Shown: one piece after another, positions 22,046 through 31,548 of the stretch
Layout: each line of letters starts with the position of its first letter
Position numbering within the stretch: the first letter of the stretch is position 1
NCBI GenBank assembly: GCA_023101885.1
Contig: JALPQD010000044.1
Coordinates: 5,113,565-5,177,564, forward strand
From: Typhlomys cinereus
Lineage: Eukaryota; Chordata; Mammalia; Rodentia; Platacanthomyidae
Direction of reading: 5' to 3'
DNA length: 64,000 bases
The notes under the pieces: model-generated
What the model was told of the DNA's origin: nothing
Database searches by the model: none
What the model saw: the letters and a program-made list of their open reading frames with translations, nothing else
Position numbers and translations under genes: made by a program

Positions 22046-23905
22046 CAATCTTAACCAGCCATCCCCTAGTGCCTCCCCTCCCCATCCCCGGAGCAGCCTT
22101 TAATGTGCATGCCAAACTCTTCTCTGGGTCCTCCTTTCCAATGAGGTGCAAGGACCCAGAGGCACTTCCCAGAACCCTTTCCTGTGTTCCCCTTAAGCAT
22201 AGGAACACTACTGTGGCTGTCAATCCCTAGCCTCCAAGCATCCTAGTGCCTTTAGTCCATGCAGAACTTTGTGGGGTAACTTCAATATGTTGTGTTTTGG
22301 ACATCTGCGCACGAGGCGTATTTTTTTGGTCATTTTCTTTAATGGCAACAATCCTATACTGGACTTTTTGATTCAGGAACATTCTCTAACTTTTTGTTGT
22401 GTTTTTGGAGTAAGTAGTAAATTCTCCTTCAGGTATATCTTGAATATTTCATTTACTCATACAATTACTTGTTGCTAAAAATATATACCTCAAAAATATT
22501 TTAAATTTTACCTGCAGATTAAGGATGGAGCGGGATTAGGTGGCCAAACACAGTCTCACACGTGGTTGATATAGAGCTCTTGATTTTATGAATTATGGTT
22601 TTTGTTATTTTTTTTTTCAGTTTTGCTAATAATGCAATGCACTTGGCTACACTATTAATGGGTATTGGATTGCGGTCCTTGTTTTGGTTTGTTTGTTTAA
22701 TATTGCGTTGTTAATAGTTTTCTTGGGTTGGTGTGCTTTTTGTATTGGGTGGTAAATAATAAAAATGATTTTTGTTTATTTTTTTTTTTTTTTTGGGTTG
22801 TTTTTTTTTGTGTTGTGGTTTGTTGTGTTCTTTTTTTCTCTCGTCTGGGTTGTTGTTTTTTTATGTTATGGTTGGTTGGGTTTTTTTTTTTCGCAATGTT
22901 TTTATTGTTGTTCTTTTGGGGGTTGTTTTTATTTTTTTGTTTCTTTTCTATGGTTCTGTGGTTTTTTTTTTTTTTGTGGTGGGTGGTTTTTGTGTTTTTT
23001 GTTTTTTGTTGTTTTGTGGTTTTTTGTTGTTTTTTGTTGTGTGGTTTTTTTTCATTTGTGTTTAATGGGGCGGGTGTGTGGTGTGGTGATTGGGCGTTGG
23101 GTTTGGTTTTTGTTTGTGTTGGTTGTTTTGGTGGTTTGTGGTGTCTTTTTTATGCTTTTGTTTTGGTTTTGGTTTTTGTTTTTTTTTTTTTTTTTTGTTT
23201 ATTGTTGAAATGGATTAATTTGGTTTTTTTGTGGGTATGTTTGGGTTGGTTTTGGTGTTTGGGATACATGGTTGTGTTTTTTATTTGGGTTGGGTTTGGT
23301 ATGAATACTGTTTGTGGGTTCCTTTTGTTTTTTTTTTCCTTTCAATTGTTGGCTAAATGTTTTGTTTTTGGTTGGTTTTTCTGTTCCGTGATTTATTTTT
23401 TATTGATTATGTGGTTGTCTTTTGTGTGGTTGGTTTATGTGGGTGTTTTTTGTTGAAAAAATGGGTATTGGCTTTTTCATCCCCTGGCCAGGATAAAAAC
23501 CTGTTAAATTAAAATGTTATCGTAAGAGTATATTCAAAGGTAGATGGAATAAAAGTAGAAGCCGTGGTGTGAGGGAGGGGGTCAGTCTCTCATTTGCAAA
23601 TGGTTACTTTCTATCTGCCAGACTATATGCTCTCCCTTTCTGGTGAGATCATTCCCCATCAGTTGCAAATGATCAGGAAGGATAGTCTGTGAATTTAACC
23701 CGATGTCTCCTTACTTACTTGCAGTCCTTGATGGTGGCCTATTTTCTCTGCTGTAACATGGTCCCCTCTCTCCTTGTTTCTGGTAGGGCCCTCCTTCCCC
23801 ATACCTCCTGTTTATAATCTTTGCAATTACTGTAGTTATTACAGAGATTTATCTTTAGTGTCTCTAAGTGGGTTTGGCACTAGGATGCACCTACTGGGGT
23901 ACATA
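22046..23905 (-). mobile_element. L1 3' UTR, antisense, interrupted
   Basis: The block reads as reverse-complement L1 3' UTR: 22050-22285, then a poorly matching stretch to about 22500, then 22505-22668 and 23460-23905 up to the ORF2 stop region. It lacks the poly(A) and most of the polypurine tract at its 3' (left) end. Between 22669 and 23459 lies a T/G-rich insert. Together with 23906-24292 it forms one twin-primed element. Confidence 0.8.
22669..23459. repeat. T/G-only low-complexity block inside an L1 3' UTR
   Basis: The plus strand is almost entirely T and G; for instance 22981-23040 has no A and no C. AATGGGTATTGG occurs on both sides (22657-22668 and 23460-23471), while other L1 copies have this site once, so the block interrupts the UTR with a 12-base duplication and ends in a short A run. 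The long open frames here (up to 242 codons) are trivial since all stop codons need A. Confidence 0.85.
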
Positions 23906-24292
23906 CATTGCTGGTGGGAATGCAGGCTCATACAACCACTCTGGCAAGCCGTCTGGCGAGTCTTAAAGAAATTAAAGATTGAAATGCCATATCACCTTGC
24001 TATTCCACTTTTGGGAATGATCCCCCATGCAGCAAAAATTCACCTCGATAGCACAAGTACGACCATGTTCATAGCAGCACTGTTTACAATAGCAAAGTTA
24101 TGGAATCAACCCAAATGTCCAACAGCTGATAAGTGGATAAGGAAAATGTGGTACATTTATACAATGGACTACTCAGCCATCAAAAATGATGAATTAATGC
24201 AATTTTCTGGGAAATAGATGGAATTAGAAACAATTATATTGAGTGAAGTATTCCAGACACAGAAAATTAAGTGCTGTATGTACTCCCTAATA
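23906..24292 (+). mobile_element. Inverted ORF2 end of the same antisense L1
   Basis: Plus-strand ORF2 C-terminal coding sequence ([13 protein letters not shown], then WNQPKCPTADKWIRKMWYIY) begins exactly where the antisense 3' UTR stops. Its far end (CTCCCTAAT) meets the 3' UTR start in consensus order, the arrangement left by twin priming. Confidence 0.85.
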
Positions 24293-24950
24293 TTGAGTAC
24301 TTTTCCCTCCTTCTCTTTCTCTCTCTCCCTCCCATCTCTTTATCAGTCCATCCTACTCCCTACCACCCTCCTCCCTGTGTGCTTCTATGGACTCCATGAT
24401 TCCCTCTGGCTTGTTTACTCTTGCGGGGGTTCAGGCCTCTTGTGGCATACCAAGTTTACCCTTTTCAGGCCACCCCACTGATAGGGGCATTTCCCTTTTC
24501 TTATTCAGCTTTAGTCTCCAAGGTTTCCGCTGTATGTTCTTATCTCTCTTGAGTTTCTCAACAGTATATGGGGGCATGTTGGTATGTCAGTCATTGTGCA
24601 GGTATGGTAAGGACAAGTCTCACTGTAGTGAGTTCCTAGATGCAGTAGTCCTGCCATGAATAGAATGTCTTGTCCAATGGTGAACCTTCCCATCTTTAGG
24701 TTCTTACACTCTCACCACCTCCTTTTCTGCAAGGTTTCTGCAAGATGGGAGATTAGTTAGACCTGATTCTGGGTGAGCCTTGCTGAGTCTCTGGTGCTGT
24801 GAATTATGGCTGGCCATTGCTGTCCACTTCACTGCTCTTCTACTTCCCCAGGCTACATCCTGTCAGGGTGTTGAGATCCTCTACTTCTGTTGTAGAAGAC
24901 TTCTAGGCTGAGTGTTAAGTGTTCTTCCAATCTATGTATATAATAACAGC
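24293..24950 (-). mobile_element. Older L1 3' UTR, antisense
   Basis: Weaker but ordered similarity to the L1 3' UTR: a pyrimidine-rich 3' end, GTATGTCAGTCATTGTGCAGG, CCCATCTTTAGG, TCTTACA, and the TCTCTGGTGCTGTGAATTATGG block. This looks like a more ancient subfamily. The right limit is uncertain. Confidence 0.5.
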
Positions 24951-25219
24951 TATTTACAGAGAAGTTTGGTGCACTGTCTTCCTACCTATAGGTTCATATG
25001 CTGTTTTTCCCTATTGATCTATTTCCTTCCCTTTTTTAATTTCTTGTTCTAATCAACAGTATCAGAAATGTGTTCTATTCTGACAAGTGAGTAGAATTCA
25101 ATCAGAAAGTTGTTAGTTGTCTGTCTCCTTGATACTCATGGGTATTGTTTTCTCTTATTAATTTGGTTCACAGGAGCTCACAGTTATTACATATTTGAAT
25201 TTTGGAACTAAACTTCTAG

Positions 25220-25661
25220 TGTAGCAGTTACTCTGCATTGTTGCCAATAAATTCACTAGTAAATGACTTATGGGAACAAGGGGCTTTATTTTGTCTTATA
25301 ATTGTCCAGTAATAATACTTGGTCCACCAAGGCAGTACAGTCCATACCAGTATCATTTGTCCAGAGAACTAATCACACAGCATGTCCATTGATGAGAGAG
25401 GGACAATCCTCACTTGCCAGACCAGCATGTATATGATCAAGTATACAGAAGATTTCCAACTTCCTTTACAAGTAATGTCCATTGTATTCACCTACCCAAA
25501 GACTAGTTCACTTCCCACTATGGGGTAGGACTTACTCATCAATTAAACCATCTCCTGTAGGCTTGCTCAGAGACAAACTCTACTACAAATTCTGCATAAC
25601 TGTACCCAGAACTTGACCTTTTAATTGTCAAGTGGACAGACACCTATATCTAACTGTGACA
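25220..25661 (-). mobile_element. Solo LTR-like repeat, copy D, antisense
   Basis: Reverse complement begins TGTCACAGTTAGATATAGG and ends near CTGCTACA. The AATAAA-type signal is at 25290 (reverse) and the palindrome TTGCCAGACCAGCATGTAT is present. Target duplication is not recognisable, so it is older or altered. Confidence 0.65.
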
Positions 25662-26214
25662 TTCACCGATTACAGCAAGTTTAAAGTGCAACTGTGGCAA
25701 TGTTTAGTATTGAATTTGGGAAAAATAAACTTGGACTGAGTGATTACCTATCAGAAGAATACTTGTGAGGTCATCATGGAACTGATGAGAAGTCACCTGA
25801 ATAATTGCCAAGCTGATAGTGTGTGAGTTAGTGTCAGTTGTGTACATTGCAGTTGTGAAGTAGGCCTTGGACACACCAGTGAGAAGTCCTTTAAATTAAG
25901 GTAGATAGCTGACCAAACACGTAGAATAATATCTTGATTAATTTGACCTTTCATATTCGGCCATAGTTAGCAGAACCATTCTGAGCATGTTGATAAGATG
26001 GATAGAGCTATGGAGTACTATGTAAGCCTAGGAAGATAGAAAGCAACTCTGGACAAATGGTCTATGACATCACAACCCCTCCTGTGAACATGAGCTCAGA
26101 AGGTTGCCTGATTCCCGATTCTGACTTTGGCTACCAAGAAGAACTGTAATCTGGGATAAGAAGATAGATATATGCCCACACAGAAGTCCCAAGGTTGAAT
26201 AACAAACTCAATCC
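25662..26214. other. Unassigned stretch
   Basis: No gene or repeat recognised. Confidence 0.4.
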
Positions 26215-26360
26215 TATGGCTGTAGTCTTTCCTTGGTGATACAGATATGTGATCCCATTACTTAGGATGCAGAGGCAGATTTATACAACTAAATTGGTAG
26301 TTTAGTCTACAAAGCAAACCCAGACCAGCCAAGATTATATGGTAAGGGTGTGCCATAAAA
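26215..26360 (+). mobile_element. B1-like SINE, old
   Basis: GTGATCCCATTACTTAGGATGCAGAGGCAGAT followed by TAGTCTACAAAGC and CCAGACCAGCCAAGATTATATGG follow the B1 core order with many substitutions. Confidence 0.6.
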
Positions 26361-26868
26361 AGGTTTTAGTATTATTTTTGGTCTTTCTTTTAAATTATTG
26401 CTGTGAAAAAATTGCCACTAGATTGCCATGATAGTTGCATAATGTCTTCACTAATTCCAAGTGCTTAGGACCATCAGTGGTCAAAGATTTATGACTAAGT
26501 TAAGGAGTGAATGTAATCAACACAACTAAGTTGTAGCATAACTCGGGAAACAAAATCCAACTCTAGGCACACACAATCAAAACTTCTAAGATTAGTTATT
26601 TTTGGAGTTCATAAAAACAACTCCAGTATCACAAATAGCAATTGAACAATGAACAAATGTGAACAGCTCATGAGACACATATCCTAGAGTAATACTGTTT
26701 CATAGTAACTTCTCAAATGGTGATCAGCCCTTGCCTAATCACCAAGATAGAGTTTACTTCTGTTTGCATAGCATAGCGATAGGTTACTGTCCCACTGACA
26801 AACTCAGGTATCTATTCTTACCAGGCAACAAAACTAGATTGTCTCTGATACCTCCCCTGTAATTGCAT

Positions 26869-27150
26869 GTCCAATTTTAACTCCGACAGCCATTTTTCTC
26901 CCCTGAGAACTTCTTATTGGCTGATTCACAATGAATGGGTGGTTCCATCCTTTCCCTGACTCTCATTGGCCAGAAGGGCAGGGTGAATACATGATGCTCT
27001 CTCATTGGTTGGTCATTAGAGCCAGGGAAACAGTTTCCTAGATATTGTAGAAGTATACATTTCAGGATTGATGCGGGGCACTTGTGGCCATACAGGGACT
27101 GTGGCTGTCCTGAGGGCTGCACAATAGAGTTTTGGGACTCTTTCAAGGTA
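26869..27150 (+). promoter_or_regulatory. CCAAT-box cluster, promoter-like patch
   Basis: ATTGG (reverse CCAAT) occurs at 26916, 26965 and 27004, the last two inside the shared context CTCATTGG, and a forward CCAAT is near 26870. Regular 40-50 base spacing is typical of NF-Y-driven promoters. A possible first exon follows, ending at CTTTCAAG|GTACCA near 27147. No protein family is recognised downstream, and no TATA box is evident. Confidence 0.35.
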
Positions 27151-28007
27151 CCAGGGGAAGAACATCAGAGATGCAGTGATGGGTGGGAAACACTCCAGAC
27201 ATCTGCACCCACTCTCCTGCTGTGGCTACTGCTGGGGATTGGGCATGAGCACCCTGAGAAGTCTGTGGCGCTGCTGTACCTGGTGTTGTCTCTGTTGTAA
27301 TGGTGTTAATGAAGATCATGAGTGTCAAGGTACTTTTCTTCATTTCCCATAGTCCCATAAATGGGGGGCCTCTACATGCAGGTTCTTATCAACTCCGTTT
27401 TTCATTGGCCAAGGTGGGGAGACTGTGGAGCTTCACCTTGCCTGTGTGAAGGAGAGACCATGGCGTCTTTATGTTTCCAGTGTTTGGGCCACTATAAATC
27501 TACAAACTTCTATGTAATGTGAATCATAGAAGGATAAATGAAATAACTCTCAGAGCTTCGAATAATACAGGTCTTATATACCCTTTGTCTCCCCTGAAGG
27601 TCTTTGTACCCTTCAGTTAGAAGTGAAGTACTTTAATTTGGACATAGGTTTGGTTAGATTTCCCAGTGTTGGCTTGGAGTTGAAGGAAAGAAAGGCAGTA
27701 ATCACAAGTCCTGTGCCACGGACAGGAGAGTAGTAGCCACATTTCGGTTTGTACTCTTTGTTCTCCTTTAATACCATCTCAGATCTGCCACACTGTGCAC
27801 ATTGATTTTAGATAGGTTAAAATCCTGCCTGTGAAGGATAACTATATGGAAAGTTTGATTGAGGTAGATGGTACTGACCTCTGAATTGCATTAATTCTAA
27901 CTGGTATGCTATACTTGTAGGTGCCAAGCCATATCATTAGTGTTCACTAGAAATGAAACAATAATTTTTTCAAGTACTATACACATTCTACAGCCAAGTC
28001 AAGGAGT
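27151..28007. other. Unassigned stretch
   Basis: Possible transcribed region downstream of the CCAAT cluster, with a second donor-like GTCAAG|GTACTT near 27330, but no recognisable coding sequence. The frame at 27082-27300 (72 codons, non-ATG start) has no known relatives that I can name. Confidence 0.3.
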
Positions 28008-28095
28008 AAAGAGCAAACAGTGGAAGTACAGTTAGCTTGCAGCTAATACAACACACACCTATAGTCTCATTCAGTAGCTGTTTCTCTCCTTCCAT
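28008..28095 (-). repeat. Exact 88-base inverted repeat, arm 2, abutting the gap
   Basis: Reverse complement identical to 16278-16365. The match is complete up to the last base before the N run, so it may continue in unsequenced DNA or be an assembly artefact. Confidence 0.95.
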
Positions 28096-28106
28096 NNNNN
28101 NNNNNT
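28096..28106. other. Assembly gap (short N run)
   Basis: About ten to eleven N. The size is unlikely to be the true gap size. Sequences on the two sides are unrelated (inverted repeat arm on the left, L1 on the right). Confidence 0.95.
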
Positions 28107-28851
28107 ATAAATAGTGCTGCTATGAACATGGTTGTGCTTGTGTCACTGTAGTGAATTCCTGCATTATGGGGGATTATTCCCAGAAGTGGTACAGCAAGTG
28201 GTACATTTTTTTAGAAAATGGCATACTTATGTCCAGAGTGGTTGTAGAAGCCTGCAGTCCACCAGCAATGTAGGAGAGTTCCCCTCTCTCCACATCTTCT
28301 CCAGCATTTGGTGTTGTTTGTGTTGTGGATTTTTGCCATCCTGACTGGAGTGAGATGATATCTCAGGGTAGTTTTGATTTGCATTTCCCTGATGGATAGG
28401 GATGTGGAACATTTTTATATTTGTTAGACATTTCGATTTCATCCCTGGAAAAGTTTCTTTTGAGTTCCAATGCCCATTTTCTAATTGGGCTATTTATCTC
28501 TTTGGTGGTTAGTTTTTTCAGTTCTTTGTGCACTCTGGATAATAGAGTTCTATCAGATATGTGGTTAGTGAAGATTTTCTCCCATTCTGAGGGTTGCCTT
28601 TTTGCTTGGTTTACATCTCTTTATCTGAACAGAAGCTCTTTAATTTCATAAGATCCCATTTGCTAAGTGTTGGTTCCAGTGTCTGTGCTATTGGATTTCT
28701 ACTTAGGAACTGTTGGCCTAGCCCAATCAGGTTGAGGGAGTTTCCTATCCTGTCATCTAGAATTTTTATTTTCTGACCTAATATTAAGGTCCTTGATCCA
28801 TTTGGAATTAATTTTGTGCATGATGACAAGAGTCCACTTTTAATCTTCTAT
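28107..28851 (-). mobile_element. L1 ORF2 C-terminal part, antisense (inverted half of a twin-primed L1)
   Basis: Reverse strand encodes, with breaks, the end of ORF2 including [20 protein letters not shown] frames of the cysteine region and the thumb. It switches at 28852 to sense 3' UTR. The left end is lost in the gap. Confidence 0.8.
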
Positions 28852-29575
28852 TAATTAAGATCTTAATTTAAGCAGCCTTTTATCTTTGATTAGAAGATGA
28901 CTTTTGAAAACAATCCGGATTCAGCCAAAGGCAGTGCAGGTATAGCAAAACTGAAAACAACAACGAACCATAATTCAGAACACCAAAGACCCTACATTAT
29001 TCACTTGGAACCAGACCAGTCAAATCTATCCCTATACTAAAGCTCAGGGAACTTTGTAGAAGAGCGGGTGGCAAGATTGTAAGAGCCTAAAGATGAGGAG
29101 GACCAACGATATGCAAGATACTACACAAGTTAGGGTTGCAGTAGCTGGGATTGACTTTGCCTGACTTGAACAATGGCTGACATGTCAATAATCCTCCAAA
29201 ATCTAGCATGAATCACACTGGAGAAGGCTTCAGCAGCAGGATCCTTAGAGGCAAGGGATTAAACAGTGATAATAGAGTTCCCATACTAGGGGAGCACAAG
29301 AAGTGGTCCTGGGCTATGCCACTGAATCCTGAACCCTCACTAGGGTGGAGAGCTCAGAGGGAGGTTTGGCACCCACATAAACAGATAATCCAGAGGAGGG
29401 GGGAGGAAGGGGGAAGCACAAAGGAGAGGGGGAAAGAGGGAGGGTGATGAAAGGAAGGGGGTAAAGGGGGAGAGTGAAATGGGTAATAATGGGGAAAGGA
29501 GGGGGAGGGAGAGGATAGGAGTACCTATTGAGCTTGTATGATGATTAGGAACAAAATTAAAATGTAGGAGAAAAA
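28852..29575 (+). mobile_element. L1 3' UTR, sense half of a twin-primed L1
   Basis: Collinear with 50040-50690, from TTAATTTAAGCAGCCTTTTA through the purine-rich block at 29390-29520 to GTACCTATTGAGCTTGTATG and an A-rich end. About 570 bases of consensus between the two halves are missing or lie in the gap. Confidence 0.85.
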
Positions 29576-29689
29576 AATCATTCACGCCATAATGATGTAA
29601 CCCAACCAGAATAAACTCACAGAATGTAGCCAAGCAAGGTATATTATAGATAACGATTTTCAAAGCCTGATTTTTACTATGATGAAAAC

Positions 29690-30212
29690 AATGGAAGAGG
29701 AAATCCAGGAGGAGGTAAATAATACAACAGGCACTTGCGCTAAGAGCTTCACAAGAGAAAAATCAAATAACTTTAATGATAAACTTATTAAAGTAACAAA
29801 TGATTTTTCAAAGGAAACAGTAAACGACAGAAGAGCATGGAGAGATGTACTTCAAGAATGAGCACAAATGTCAACCTAGGCTGATATACCCATCAAAACT
29901 ATCAGTCATGATCAAGGGTGAAATAAAATTTCCACCATATAGACAAATGGAAGGCTTACGTGACCACCAAACCAGGCCTTAAAAAATCTTAGAGAAGGTA
30001 CTCAGCTTGAAGAAAACAACCATAACTAGGAGAACAGAAGGCAAGTATAATACCATAACAACCTACAAGCTAAATAACGCATTATGAAAGCCACTGAACA
30101 CACAAAATGTCAGGAATCAAAAGTAATTTCTCATTATAACCCTAAATGTCAATGGAATTAACTCACCAATAAAAAGACACAGGTTACAAACATGGATTAG
30201 AAATCAGAACCC
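29690..30212 (+). mobile_element. L1 fragment: ORF1 end, spacer and ORF2 start only
   Basis: Matches 330-770 of this window: ETVNDRRAWRDVLQ and QPRLIYPSK of ORF1, the inter-ORF spacer and the ORF2 start through TWIRNQNP. It stops abruptly at 30212 with no reverse transcriptase or 3' end. This is unusual because most L1 fragments keep the 3' end, so a later deletion or rearrangement is likely. Confidence 0.75.
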
Positions 30213-30740
30213 AGACTTTTTTTTCAATAAGTACCTCAATCCCTCCTATCTCACATTCCCTCATTTCCCGCTAAGTGCTTTCCCCAATTATTCCCTTCCT
30301 CAACATGTGTCCCATGTTATCCTAATCTCAACATATTGACACAATGCAGTGTAGTGAAGTAGAAGAGCAGTGAAAAACAAAAGAATTTACTAATAATGTT
30401 GAACATTTAATGCATTTATGCTTATCATATATCTTGGCTTCTTAACTCAGGATTTCCTGTTTGTATTCTTGGGTGGTTTTATTGATTTTGCTTTAATATA
30501 ATTTTTGTTGATTTCCGAAAGTTCATTACATTTCCTTTTTGCTATCTTTTATACGTGAAATAAATATCTTCCTATTTGTGAAAAAAAAAGACCCAAGATA
30601 AACTGGCCCATGGCCTTGGCCCTAGAACAAATCAGTAATTTTCTGGAGGCCCTGGAAGAATGCCACAACAGCTAGCAGCCTTACCCTCCTTCCCTCTGTT
30701 CTATTAGGTGGGCTTGCTTTCGCTCAAAATAGCTATGGGT
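30213..30740. other. Unassigned AT-rich stretch
   Basis: No gene or repeat recognised. It begins with a T run directly at the L1 break. Confidence 0.4.
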
Positions 30741-30835
30741 CAAACTGACATATAGCTTGAGTGTAGAGTTTTGCCTGCCATGAGCAAGTCTGGGGTTTGA
30801 TCCCCAGCATCATAAAATAAAATGAAAATAAAATG
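30741..30835 (+). mobile_element. ID-like tRNA-derived SINE
   Basis: GAGTGTAGAGTTTTGCCTGCCATGAGCAAGTCTGGGG-type core with B box GGTTTGATCCCCAGCA, followed by an A-rich tail with AAAAT units. The 5' end is decayed. Confidence 0.7.
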
Positions 30836-31125
30836 GCAGACAGAGAAATGGGAACCCAGAGTGTTCATTTGCAATGGAAAAGCCTTAAGTGATTGCAAAG
30901 GCAGATCATGAGTTCCTTTTATTCACTGCCCATTGTATTCACCTATCAACTTGTACCCTGTCGCTGGATCTCTGCATCTTTCTATTCATGCCATCCTACC
31001 GTTAAAGACCTCATCTTGTCTTGCCCAAGCTTGATTCAGTTGTCTTGAATCTCTTGGACCATGCACAGTTTTAACTCTGTAGTTCAACCTTCAGAGAATC
31101 TCTCAATTGCAGCACACTTGGATGA

Positions 31126-31548
31126 TGTCATAGTTAGGCACAGGTGTCAACTTGACAGTTGAGGGGTTGAGCTCTGGACACATTTGTAGAGAATTAGTAG
31201 TTGAGTTAAGCCCACCGTAAACCTGCAGGAGATTGTCTAGCTGATGTGGAAGGCTCAGCCCATAGTGGGTGGAATTAAGTCCTGCAATAAAATAGAGAGC
31301 TGGTTGAGAAAGTCGGCATCCTTGTATATACTTGGCCAGACATGCTTGTCTGGCAAGTAAGGATCATCCTTCTCTCAGCCATTATGTGGTGATGGGTGGC
31401 CAGTTCCCTCAGCCCTGGTGTTGTTGTGAACTCTCCTGTCAAGCTGGAACTACGAACTATAACTGGACTATCCTAAGAAAATAAACCCTTATTCCCTTAA
31501 GGCGTTTTGATGGTGATTTATCAGCAACCATGCAGGCGAACTGCAACA
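31126..31548 (+). mobile_element. Solo LTR-like repeat, copy C
   Basis: TGTCATAGTTAGGCACAGG start, palindrome TTGGCCAGACATGCTTGTCTGGCAAG, AATAAACCC about 70 bases before the end, and CTGCAACA terminus. No clear target duplication. Confidence 0.75.

Noticed and set aside
22728..23456. 242-codon open frame rich in F, V, W, C and G, resembling a membrane protein
   Set aside because: It lies in the T/G-only block; all stop codons need A, so open frames are expected in all forward phases. No real domain.
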